DNA of 10,818 bases from Oscillospiraceae bacterium (GTDB lineage Bacteria; Bacillota; Clostridia; Oscillospirales; Ruminococcaceae). The notes under the pieces are model-generated. The model had not been told where the DNA came from. It did not search any database and saw nothing but the letters and a program-made list of their open reading frames with translations. Positions 5,902-10,582 of this stretch are shown piece after piece (position 1 is the stretch's first letter; every line of letters starts with the position of its first letter). The DNA is taken from positions 1 through 10,818 of the forward strand of contig JAEDJV010000077.1 in assembly GCA_016296165.1 (NCBI GenBank), given 5' to 3'. Both the position numbers and the translations under genes were made by a program.

Positions 5902-7625
5902 GCGGTTTTCTCCTTTTTGGATTTTTTCTTCTTTTCATCAAATTTTCTGAACTGCTCATTCAGGAAGTCCTGGTACTTATCCTCAAATTCAATGATGCTT
6001 TGCGGCTTTGGTGCTTCTCTGTCATTCTTGTAACCTCTGCACTGTACTATCTGTCCGAAGTTGGAAACTTCTACTGTGTAGTACGGTGTATCCGGTGCTG
6101 ATGCTTTTCTGACGAACACGATAGTCAGCTGACCGTTTGCATGACGTTCAGCATATCCGCCTACGCAATGTACCAGTGCCTTTCCTTCTGCTACAATCTC
6201 GTCAACAGTTTCTGCCGCTCTGACTATCAGTTCATGTTCTTCATCCACGAACGCAAACATTTTAAGACTTTCAAGACGTTCTTCAAGGCGTTCCTTAGCA
6301 ATTCGTTCAGAACGGATTTTTATAATTCCTGTCAGTCTTTCATGAGCTGTGACAAGGTTTGACGGTTTATATACCGACATTTCGGCGGTATCGTATCCGA
6401 GTGTCTGACACTGAGCAAGATAATCTTTCCATGAAGTCAGCATTCCGAATTCATCCGGTATCGAACACTGGCGATAATCAACGTTCTCAGACTGCTTGCG
6501 GATGTATTTGAATATGGACCTGCAGGTTTCTCCGTGCTCCTCAATCAGCCTTTTAACAAAGCTTTTGTATGCCGAGCCACCTTTACTGCATCTTTTCAGC
6601 ATCTGTATTATTTCTTCCGGGCTTGATTTCCTGTCAACCTTTTTGTATGCCTTGTAGTCTGCTATGAATTCTGTATTATGTCCTTTCAGAAGCTTTACTT
6701 CCTGCGAGGTCATTCCGAGAACTTTTCTGAGGTCGTTTGATCTCCAGTTCAGCCGCAGGCCATGCATACTTCCGAGCATTCTTGAATTCACAATATCTCC
6801 GAAACCGGCTTTAATCAGATATTCAATCTGCGGATGTTTACAGTACTCACCGAGCATTTCAAGTATGAATTTAAAATAGCAATGGTTTACACTCGTGTCC
6901 GCTGTTACAGTTTCAAGAGCTTCAATCAGATATCCGAATGAGGTGCTCATAAGTTCTTCGTAGTTCAGAACTGTATATGAGTTATCAGCCCATCTGTACA
7001 TTGAATGAACGAACTCAGGTTCATTCACTCGCTTTCGTTCGACCCAGTACGGATGCCATGCAAAATTCTCGTACCAGGCATCTTTTACAAACTTCTTAGG
7101 TTCCTGCCCTTTGCCGAAGTAATATCTTGCAACTTCATATACTGAATGTTCGAACACCGCACCGTCAACAAGCGTGAAGTATTCTCCTGAGTCCGGATTC
7201 AGAAAGCTTTGTTTGATTCTGAAGCATGATGCTGTGATTTCATCTTCGTTGATTATTTTGAATTTTACAAAGTTTCTGTATTCCACTACATTCCTTCTTC
7301 CTCTGCCGTCAGCGAGGAATGTGATTTCTTCACGGCATAAAGGACATTCTCCTTTTTCACCATGCTTTGCTGTTCCGAGGTGTACCGCTCTGGGCGGATA
7401 TACATCAGGATAGTGCTTGTACAGTTCATAGTAGCTCATGCACCTTGTACAGAACACATCCTGATGATTTCCTTTCCTGTGATATAATCCATAGTGTGGG
7501 AGGTACTCTGCAGCTATTTCTTCAAGCTTGTTTGAAGTGATTTCGTCATCATATGTAAGCGAGAAAGCGTATTTTCCATGCGGAGAGAAAGCGTATTTTC
7601 CATGCGGAGTCATTTCTTTTTTCAT
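5898..7625 (-). CDS. pcfJ-like: PcfJ-like protein
   Basis: A 575-aa protein. Near the N-terminus are two CxxC pairs (C59/C62 in FCTRCMSYY and C94/C97 in ECPLCREE), probably a zinc ribbon. The C-terminal region (~480-545) has the hallmark of the PcfJ-like family: ALVHCVGGYAERHANGQ, then TPYYTVEV, then IVQCRGYKN. The family is named after a gene of the conjugative plasmid pCF10 and is common in Firmicutes phages; its biochemical role is not settled. The ATG at 7625 has GAGGTG about 10 nt upstream. Residues 7-22 are a tandem duplication of SPHGKYAF-type sequence, encoded by two perfect 24-bp repeats. It directly follows the PcfK-like gene, the usual pairing. The C-terminus is lysine-rich. Confidence 0.85.
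   Translation of the reverse strand: MKKEMTPHGKYAFSPHGKYAFSLTYDDEITSNKLEEIAAEYLPHYGLYHRKGNHQDVFCTRCMSYYELYKHYPDVYPPRAVHLGTAKHGEKGECPLCREEITFLADGRGRRNVVEYRNFVKFKIINEDEITASCFRIKQSFLNPDSGEYFTLVDGAVFEHSVYEVARYYFGKGQEPKKFVKDAWYENFAWHPYWVERKRVNEPEFVHSMYRWADNSYTVLNYEELMSTSFGYLIEALETVTADTSVNHCYFKFILEMLGEYCKHPQIEYLIKAGFGDIVNSRMLGSMHGLRLNWRSNDLRKVLGMTSQEVKLLKGHNTEFIADYKAYKKVDRKSSPEEIIQMLKRCSKGGSAYKSFVKRLIEEHGETCRSIFKYIRKQSENVDYRQCSIPDEFGMLTSWKDYLAQCQTLGYDTAEMSVYKPSNLVTAHERLTGIIKIRSERIAKERLEERLESLKMFAFVDEEHELIVRAAETVDEIVAEGKALVHCVGGYAERHANGQLTIVFVRKASAPDTPYYTVEVSNFGQIVQCRGYKNDREAPKPQSIIEFEDKYQDFLNEQFRKFDEKKKKSKKEKTA
7561..7608 (-). repeat. Perfect 24-bp tandem duplication in the start of the PcfJ-like gene
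   Basis: Two identical 24-bp units (7561-7584 and 7585-7608, each beginning GAGAAAGCGTATTTTCC on the plus strand) stand head to tail. Because 24 is a multiple of three, the duplication adds eight residues (PHGKYAFS twice) without a frameshift. A slippage-type duplication is the simple explanation. Confidence 0.95.
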
Positions 7626-7639
7626 TTTCTGTTTTCACC

Positions 7640-8059
7640 TCAGAAATCAAGAATATCATCAATGTCGAATCCGAAGTTTTTCTTCTTTTCCGGTTCGGGT
7701 GCCGGCGGAGCTTCAAGGAGTTCAGGCTTCTTGTACGGTTTCTTCTTTGCTACTTCTGCTTCAACCTCGCCGCTCATGTTAATGCTCACATGATAACTGA
7801 TAGTAGCTCCGGGAAAATAAAACTTTACAGCTTTTCCGAATACCTCAAAATCTGAAATATTTCCTCTGATTGTATTTGATATTGTGTCGATACATTCTGT
7901 ATATGTCTTGTCACTCTGACGGATAGCCTGTTCGAATTCAGGTTCCATTTTGCAGAGTTCCTTCAGGATCTTGCCTGTCAGTTCTGCTATTGCTTCACCT
8001 ATCCTGTTTTCACCTTCATACTTCCAGTACTTTTCATTAATTATCTGTTCTTTTGCCAT
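7640..8059 (-). CDS. pcfK-like: PcfK-like protein with SSB-like acidic tail
   Basis: A 139-aa protein. The central part (TYTECIDTISNTIR, then ISDFEVFGKAVKFYFPGATI, residues ~52-87) matches what I know of PcfK-like proteins, which carry an ECI..I....R....D.EVF..AV.YY pattern and usually precede pcfJ. A lysine/proline linker (105-128) leads to an acidic tip NFGFDIDDILDF. This recalls the C-terminal tip of single-stranded DNA-binding proteins (DDDIPF), through which SSB recruits partners. The start is the ATG at 8059 with AAAGGAG 8 nt upstream. The frame continues upstream to 8161, but that part lies opposite the small RNA promoter and has no ribosome binding site. The gap to the VRR-NUC gene is 129 nt, unusually long for this operon. 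Confidence 0.75.
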   Translation of the reverse strand: MAKEQIINEKYWKYEGENRIGEAIAELTGKILKELCKMEPEFEQAIRQSDKTYTECIDTISNTIRGNISDFEVFGKAVKFYFPGATISYHVSINMSGEVEAEVAKKKPYKKPELLEAPPAPEPEKKKNFGFDIDDILDF

Positions 8060-8078
8060 GATACATTCTCCTTTTGTA

Positions 8079-8107
8079 TTGACATTTTTCTTCAGTAATG
8101 ATATACT
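8079..8107 (+). promoter_or_regulatory. Strong sigma-A type promoter for the plus-strand small RNA
   Basis: TTGACA (8079-8084), a 17-bp spacer, and TATACT (8102-8107). The -35 box is perfect, and the -10 box differs from TATAAT at one position. It points away from the pcfK-like gene and against the operon, with a predicted start near 8114. Confidence 0.75.
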
Positions 8108-8113
8108 GATTAC

Positions 8114-8190
8114 AAGATATTTACGGACTGCAACCAGTTGAATATCATTCCGCATAAGCACTTGTCTTCGGACAGGTGCTTTTTATTTTT
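8114..8190 (+). ncRNA. Candidate small RNA transcribed against the operon (~77 nt)
   Basis: This stretch starts just after a near-consensus promoter and ends in a strong intrinsic terminator. It has no plausible start codon with a ribosome binding site and no ORF on the plus strand. The first ~42 nt should be single-stranded or weakly folded, and the rest is the terminator hairpin, a layout typical of bacterial trans-acting or antisense small RNAs. It lies opposite the spacer between the VRR-NUC and PcfK-like genes, so it is antisense to their mRNA if the operon is read through. CATTCCGCAT (8146-8155) recurs at 4458-4467 in the rep leader, which on the mRNA strand is its exact complement. Boundaries are predicted, and expression is not shown. 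Confidence 0.6.
8156..8190 (+). terminator. Intrinsic terminator with UUCG tetraloop
   Basis: The stem AAGCACTTGTC (8156-8166) pairs with GACAGGTGCTT (8171-8181): 11 pairs including one U-G. It is capped by TTCG closed by C-G, a very stable loop, and followed by TTTATTTTT. A U-run exists only on the plus strand, so it serves plus-strand transcription. The T-run covers the stop codon of the minus-strand VRR-NUC gene. Confidence 0.85.
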
Positions 8191-8563
8191 AAAACCTGAT
8201 TGTTCTACCTTTGTCAAGATAATCAATCAGGACTTCTGATGCAGCTTCCCATCCGTAGCATACTTCGCAGCGATATCCCTGCAGTCTTAGATTTGATATC
8301 CACTCTTTCTGTTTATCTGTTGTTCTGTTTTTTTTAACTTTCATTTCGATAAACAGTCCAAAGTATTCTCCTCTCGCCACCGGAAGAAACAAATCCGGTA
8401 CGCCGGATTTAACTCCCTGTTTTTTCAGATTGGCAGCTTCAATTTTGTTTCGGCTTCCTCCGTTTGGTATATGAAACAACAGTCTGATTTCGGGATATCT
8501 TCCTGCGATATATTCAGTCCATTCCATTAGATTCGTCTGTTCAACAGCCTCGTTTGACCTCAT
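8189..8563 (-). CDS. VRR-NUC domain nuclease
   Basis: A 124-aa single-domain protein of the VRR-NUC branch of PD-(D/E)XK nucleases. Visible landmarks are LLFHIPNGGSR (28-38), EAANLKKQGVKSGVPDLF (42-59) with the metal-binding D57, and LFIEMKVKK with E73xK75, followed by KQKEWISNLRLQGYRCEVC and a final helix. These proteins cut structured DNA such as branched or junction substrates, and stand-alone copies are common beside phage replication genes. The length fits the phage type and all core residues are present. The ATG at 8563 lies one base after the upstream gene's stop, with CGGAGG about 8-9 nt ahead. Confidence 0.9.
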   Translation of the reverse strand: MRSNEAVEQTNLMEWTEYIAGRYPEIRLLFHIPNGGSRNKIEAANLKKQGVKSGVPDLFLPVARGEYFGLFIEMKVKKNRTTDKQKEWISNLRLQGYRCEVCYGWEAASEVLIDYLDKGRTIRF

Positions 8564-8890
8564 TTAATCGACCTCCGTATACTTTTCTACATCAATCACC
8601 CGCGATTTTCTGAACTCACGATAATCATTAATCCACATTTCCTGTATCTGCTTGTTTCTGATTTCTCTGATTTTCATAGCCTGAATTCTTGCTGTCTTTG
8701 CATTTCTCGCTTCGTTTGCTAAAAACCAGCAGATATCATACATGAACACAGCAAACGTAAATACCGGATTAACATCTATTTCAAGAGTGTATGCCGATAT
8801 AATTATGAATGACGCTATCAGAAATACAGTATCTCTCGCTGTGCTCATATCTTTCATTTTTCTTAGTTGCCGTTTTCTGCGTTTACGCAT
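8564..8890 (-). CDS. Small two-TM membrane protein
   Basis: A 108-aa protein with a very basic N-terminus (MRKRRKRQLRKMKDM), two hydrophobic helices (about 21-38, TVFLIASFIIISAYTLEI, and 42-59, PVFTFAVFMYDICWFLAN), then a charged helical tail. By the positive-inside rule both ends should face the cytoplasm, giving a short hairpin in the membrane. No family was recognised. It could serve in superinfection exclusion or as a membrane anchor, but nothing in the sequence decides this. The ATG at 8890 overlaps the TGA of the HTH gene by one base, with GGAGGG upstream. Confidence 0.7.
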   Translation of the reverse strand: MRKRRKRQLRKMKDMSTARDTVFLIASFIIISAYTLEIDVNPVFTFAVFMYDICWFLANEARNAKTARIQAMKIREIRNKQIQEMWINDYREFRKSRVIDVEKYTEVD

Positions 8891-9237
8891 CAGTTTATCC
8901 CTCCGTCATAAATCATCTCAGACAATCTGATCAGCACTTCTTCTGCACGCTGCCCAGAGCTTTCGATTTCACCACATATCTTCTTCGCAAGCTTGTCAAC
9001 ATTTGTCTCAACAGCGAACTCGTCGCCGTCCAGAAATCTAAGGAATGCTTTTGTCGGAATTTTGACTCTGCTTCCAACTGCCATCACCGGAAATCCGAGC
9101 GTCTTTCTCAGCTCAGGATCTCTTGCTCTGACTCTTATCATCTGTGGAGCACAGCCGAGGACTCCTGACACTTCATCCGGAGTGAGCATAGACTTGCTGG
9201 TCTCTCTGATTTCTTCAAGGGTTAGTTTCTTTGTCAT
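8890..9237 (-). CDS. Excisionase-like helix-turn-helix DNA-binding protein
   Basis: A 115-aa protein. Residues ~16-70 look like a winged HTH of the MerR/excisionase kind: SMLTPDEVSGVLGCAPQMIR is the HTH, VGSRVKIPTKAFLRFL the wing and following helix. The arginine-rich ARDPELRK segment between them is in the expected place for DNA contacts. The C-terminal ~45 residues are helical and may dimerise. Phages use such proteins as excisionases, origin-binding factors or regulators; no integrase is in view to favour the first. The ATG at 9237 has GAGG 8 nt upstream. A GTG at 9246 is in frame but touches that site, so it is not preferred. Confidence 0.75.
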   Translation of the reverse strand: MTKKLTLEEIRETSKSMLTPDEVSGVLGCAPQMIRVRARDPELRKTLGFPVMAVGSRVKIPTKAFLRFLDGDEFAVETNVDKLAKKICGEIESSGQRAEEVLIRLSEMIYDGGIN

Positions 9238-9242
9238 TTGTA

Positions 9243-9413
9243 TCACCTCATATTATCACAATAACTTATAGCATCTGCAAGGCTTTTGAACGTATGTTCG
9301 AAAAACGGCGAACCCCATCTTACAACTGAGTAATATACTCCGTATCCTGTCGTACGCTTTATCACCGGCCACATTCCATGTGTGTACACTTGTTCCTGCT
9401 TTTCTTTGCCCAT
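9243..9413 (-). CDS. Small hypothetical protein (56 aa)
   Basis: Read directly: ATG at 9413-9411 with a full AAGGAGG a few bases upstream, open for 56 codons to a TGA at 9243-9245. The sequence begins MGKEKQEQVYTHGMWPVIKR and has an aromatic, beta-rich middle (TTGYGVYYSVVRWGSPFFEH) and a helical end. It looks like a small folded domain. A WxVxxTTGxGxYYSVVRWG pattern could form a compact sheet, but I do not recognise a family. The strong ribosome binding site and the overlap with the start region of the HTH gene support it as real. Confidence 0.75.
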   Translation of the reverse strand: MGKEKQEQVYTHGMWPVIKRTTGYGVYYSVVRWGSPFFEHTFKSLADAISYCDNMR

Positions 9414-9423
9414 ATAACCCTCC

Positions 9424-9452
9424 TTGATTTTTCAAATTTTACTTTGTATAAT
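9424..9452 (+). promoter_or_regulatory. Plus-strand promoter for the mini-ORF unit
   Basis: TTGATT (9424-9429), 17 bp, TATAAT (9447-9452). The -10 box is perfect and the -35 box matches four of six bases. The predicted start is near 9459. The same TTGATT-17-TATAAT arrangement occurs upstream of the repressor (10392-10420). Confidence 0.55.
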
Positions 9453-9511
9453 TATTTCAGAAGATTTTTACAAGGCACATTGTACAGTATCTTCTATCTC
9501 CTCGAAGGGAG

Positions 9512-9661
9512 GTGTTTGCCTTCTTCTTTTTCTTCGGCTTCGATTATTCGGAAGACATCAAAATTCTGAATGATCGTTTAAGTTCCATACTCGACAAAAT
9601 TGAGAAAACCGGGTATGGAGTAAAGGAGTCAGTTGAACGTTTTACCAGAACGTCTGAATAA
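9512..9661 (+). CDS. Plus-strand mini-ORF, small hydrophobic/charged peptide (49 aa)
   Basis: A 49-codon frame from GTG (9512) to TAA (9659-9661), lying against the operon between its own promoter and terminator. It encodes a phenylalanine-rich hydrophobic start (VFAFFFFFGFDYSED) followed by a charged, amphipathic helix-like part (LNDRLSSILDKIEKTGYG) and a polar tail ending ESVERFTRTSE. That layout resembles small membrane peptides such as type I toxins, but the hydrophobic run is short. The last 12 codons recur in frame in a second copy at 10101-10136, which supports real coding. The weak point is the start: GGGAGG runs directly into the GTG with no normal spacing, so the true start is uncertain or the gene has decayed. 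Confidence 0.4.
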   Translation: MFAFFFFFGFDYSEDIKILNDRLSSILDKIEKTGYGVKESVERFTRTSE

Positions 9662-9700
9662 CTGATTCCATCAGGAGTCGCTTGTGCCGGCGGCTCTTTT
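9625..9700 (+). repeat. Direct repeat copy A: mini-ORF tail plus terminator
   Basis: Pairs with 10100-10174. Both start GGAGTCAGTT, both hold a 12-codon in-frame ORF end, and both finish with an identical 26-bp terminator. The spacing between the two ends differs by one base, and the middle has diverged. Confidence 0.8.
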
Positions 9701-9703
9701 ATT
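9675..9703 (+). terminator. Intrinsic terminator, copy A
   Basis: Stem GAGTCGC (9675-9681) pairs with GCGGCTC (9690-9696), with one G-U pair, an 8-nt loop, and then TTTTATTT. It ends the plus-strand mini-ORF unit. The 26 bp from 9675 to 9700 are identical to copy B. Confidence 0.75.
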
Positions 9704-9990
9704 TAGCCGAACAACGACGGATACATGTCACCGTTGTGATGCGTAAGCTTTATCCCGGCTTCTTTAAGCGAAGAAAGGAACTTGTATACAGGTCCGAAAA
9801 TGTATAACTCAAAACATCCGTTATGGAAAGTCCAATCGGAAAGACAGCAATTTGCGAAACTGTTGTTGTACTCAATTGAAAGAGTTTCATTTTCGAAACA
9901 TATCCGCATAGAGTCTGAGGGAATTTCAATGCTTATGAGATTGTCGTTGACCATATGCTCGCTGAAATAGAAAAACATGGTATTATTCAT
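9703..9990 (-). CDS. Orphan 95-aa protein between two direct repeats
   Basis: Begins MNNTMFFYFSEHMVNDNLIS, is rich in aromatic residues and alternating hydrophobic residues (ISIEIPSDSMRICF, TLSIEYNNSF, CFELYIFGPVYKF), and ends with a short helix and GDMYPSLFG. It looks like a small beta-rich soluble protein. I recognise no family. The ATG at 9990 is preceded by AAAGGATGTGG, a moderate ribosome binding site with long spacing, and overlaps the TGA of a short upstream frame (ATGA). It is separated from the operon genes downstream by the plus-strand unit and lies between the two terminator repeats, so it may be a 'moron'-type cargo gene. An immunity-like or exclusion role is only a guess. Confidence 0.65.
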   Translation of the reverse strand: MNNTMFFYFSEHMVNDNLISIEIPSDSMRICFENETLSIEYNNSFANCCLSDWTFHNGCFELYIFGPVYKFLSSLKEAGIKLTHHNGDMYPSLFG

Positions 9991-10058
9991 TCAATCCACA
10001 TCCTTTCAGGTGCTGATTCCAGTAATTTATATTCTTTTGGATTTATAACCTTGCACAC
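9987..10058 (-). CDS. Possible 23-aa micro-ORF or gene remnant
   Basis: A frame opens at a TAG, and a GTG at 10058 preceded by GAGG starts 23 codons (VCKVINPKEYKLLESAPERM to WIE) ending in a TGA that overlaps the ATG of the 95-aa gene (ATGA). The residue make-up looks protein-like and the coupling geometry is typical of this operon. At this length, chance is a fair alternative. It may be the tail of a truncated gene. Confidence 0.25.
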   Translation of the reverse strand: MCKVINPKEYKLLESAPERMWIE

Positions 10059-10099
10059 TAATGAACCTCTGCCAACCTACCAAGCAAAACAGAGATAAG

Positions 10100-10174
10100 G
10101 GAGTCAGTTATCAAAACTGCAACTTCCAGTAAATAACCTGTTTACTGAGAGTCGCTTGTGCCGGCGGCTCTTTT
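10100..10174 (+). repeat. Direct repeat copy B, overlapping the cro-like gene's 3' end
   Basis: The partner of 9625-9700. In frame it reads ESVIKTATSSK then stop, matching ESVERFTRTSE then stop in copy A, but the frame has no start and hits a TGA about 12 codons upstream of the shared part. It therefore looks like the remaining 3' end of a lost mini-ORF. Its terminator half encodes, on the other strand, the last residues of the Cro-like protein. Confidence 0.75.
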
Positions 10175-10375
10175 TGTTGCAGGTTTTACAGATTCCATTT
10201 CCGTGAGAATTTCATCTACGGCTTTGAGGATTTTCTTATGCTTGTTCTGAGCCATCCTGCCATTGATTGCAAGACTTATTTCAGTCGGGCTGGCGTTCAG
10301 GTTCTTCTCGGAAAGGAGCTTGACAAGGTCCCGCTGTGTTAATCCAAGTTGAATAAGCCTAATTTTTGTGTTCAA
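10142..10375 (-). CDS. Cro-like XRE-family regulator
   Basis: A 77-aa protein with an N-terminal helix-turn-helix (about residues 4-45): IRLIQLGLTQRDLVKLLSEK, then ASPTEISLAINGRM as the recognition helix region, and a final helix HKKILKAVDEILTEME. The short tail KPATKRAAGTSDSQ is encoded by the terminator repeat. Such small XRE proteins act as Cro or early-lytic regulators by binding operators in the switch. The start is a TTG at 10375 with a full AGGAGG nine bases upstream; no ATG or GTG is better placed. It is the first gene of the leftward operon, about 75 nt after the predicted start of the leftward promoter. Confidence 0.8.
   Translation of the reverse strand: MNTKIRLIQLGLTQRDLVKLLSEKNLNASPTEISLAINGRMAQNKHKKILKAVDEILTEMESVKPATKRAAGTSDSQ
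10149..10175 (+). terminator. Intrinsic terminator, copy B
   Basis: Stem GAGTCGC (10149-10155) pairs with GCGGCTC (10164-10170), extended by an A-U pair, and then TTTTT. It is oriented for plus-strand transcripts, although no full plus-strand gene now precedes it. It lies within the coding end of the minus-strand cro-like gene. Confidence 0.7.
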
Positions 10376-10391
10376 AATTATACACCTCCTA

Positions 10392-10420
10392 TTGATTTTG
10401 ACTAATTTATGTGTTATAAT
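10392..10420 (+). promoter_or_regulatory. Candidate rightward (repressor) promoter
   Basis: TTGATT (10392-10397), 17 bp, TATAAT (10415-10420), predicted start near 10427. It would give a leader of about 155 nt before the repressor ATG and would face the leftward promoter. The region is AT-rich, so a chance match is possible. Confidence 0.5.
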
Positions 10421-10426
10421 TTAATC

Positions 10427-10449
10427 AACAAAACTAATTTAGTTTTGTT
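10427..10449. promoter_or_regulatory. Perfect 23-bp palindrome at the promoter start sites (operator 1)
   Basis: AACAAAACTA-ATT-TAGTTTTGTT has 10-bp arms and a 3-bp centre. It lies between the two predicted transcription starts (rightward ~10427, leftward ~10451). Its half-site (CAAAACTA) differs from that of the other three sites, so a different protein, perhaps the Cro-like one, may bind here. Confidence 0.65.
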
Positions 10450-10457
10450 ATGGTTTT

Positions 10458-10486
10458 ATTATATCTCAACATTTTGAGAATGTCAA
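10458..10486 (-). promoter_or_regulatory. Leftward early promoter, full consensus
   Basis: On the minus strand TTGACA (10486-10481), a 17-bp spacer, and TATAAT (10463-10458), both perfect. It drives the cro-like gene and probably the whole leftward operon. Its spacer holds an operator-like inverted repeat. Confidence 0.85.
10464..10479. promoter_or_regulatory. Operator-like inverted repeat inside the leftward promoter (operator 2)
   Basis: TCTCAA-CATT-TTGAGA fills the spacer between the -10 and -35 boxes, so a bound repressor would block the leftward promoter directly. The half-site TTGAGA is shared with the next site, but here the halves point in the opposite relative order. Confidence 0.6.
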
Positions 10487-10494
10487 TGTAAATT

Positions 10495-10511
10495 ATTGAG
10501 ATTATCTCAAT
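10495..10511. promoter_or_regulatory. Operator-like palindrome (operator 3)
   Basis: ATTGAGA-TTA-TCTCAAT, 7-bp perfect arms with a 3-bp centre, sits just upstream of the leftward -35 box and in the repressor leader. It shares the TGAGAT(T)ATCTCA core with operator 4. Confidence 0.65.
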
Positions 10512-10533
10512 TTCATAATTTATATCTAAAAAG

Positions 10534-10554
10534 TTATGAGATTATATCTCATAA
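10534..10554. promoter_or_regulatory. Operator-like palindrome (operator 4)
   Basis: TTATGAGAT-TAT-ATCTCATAA, 9-bp perfect arms, lies about 29 bp before the repressor start codon. With operator 3 it suggests autoregulation of the repressor. Confidence 0.65.
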
Positions 10555-10582
10555 TTGTGATTTCACACAAAGGAGTGATAGA

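Noticed and set aside
50..7793. Many plus-strand open frames with F/S-rich translations (for example 5314-5706, 2234-2482, 685-993)
   Set aside because: They are mirror images of the purine-rich minus-strand genes, lack ribosome binding sites and have no coherent domains.
8060..8161. N-terminal extension of the PcfK-like frame back to 8161
   Set aside because: No ribosome binding site at the far start; the ATG at 8059 has a strong one, and the extension lies opposite the small RNA and its promoter.
9378..9569. Plus-strand 63-codon frame beginning MCVHLFLLFF
   Set aside because: It starts inside the minus-strand 56-aa gene, has no ribosome binding site, crosses the plus-strand promoter, and overlaps the better-supported 49-codon frame.
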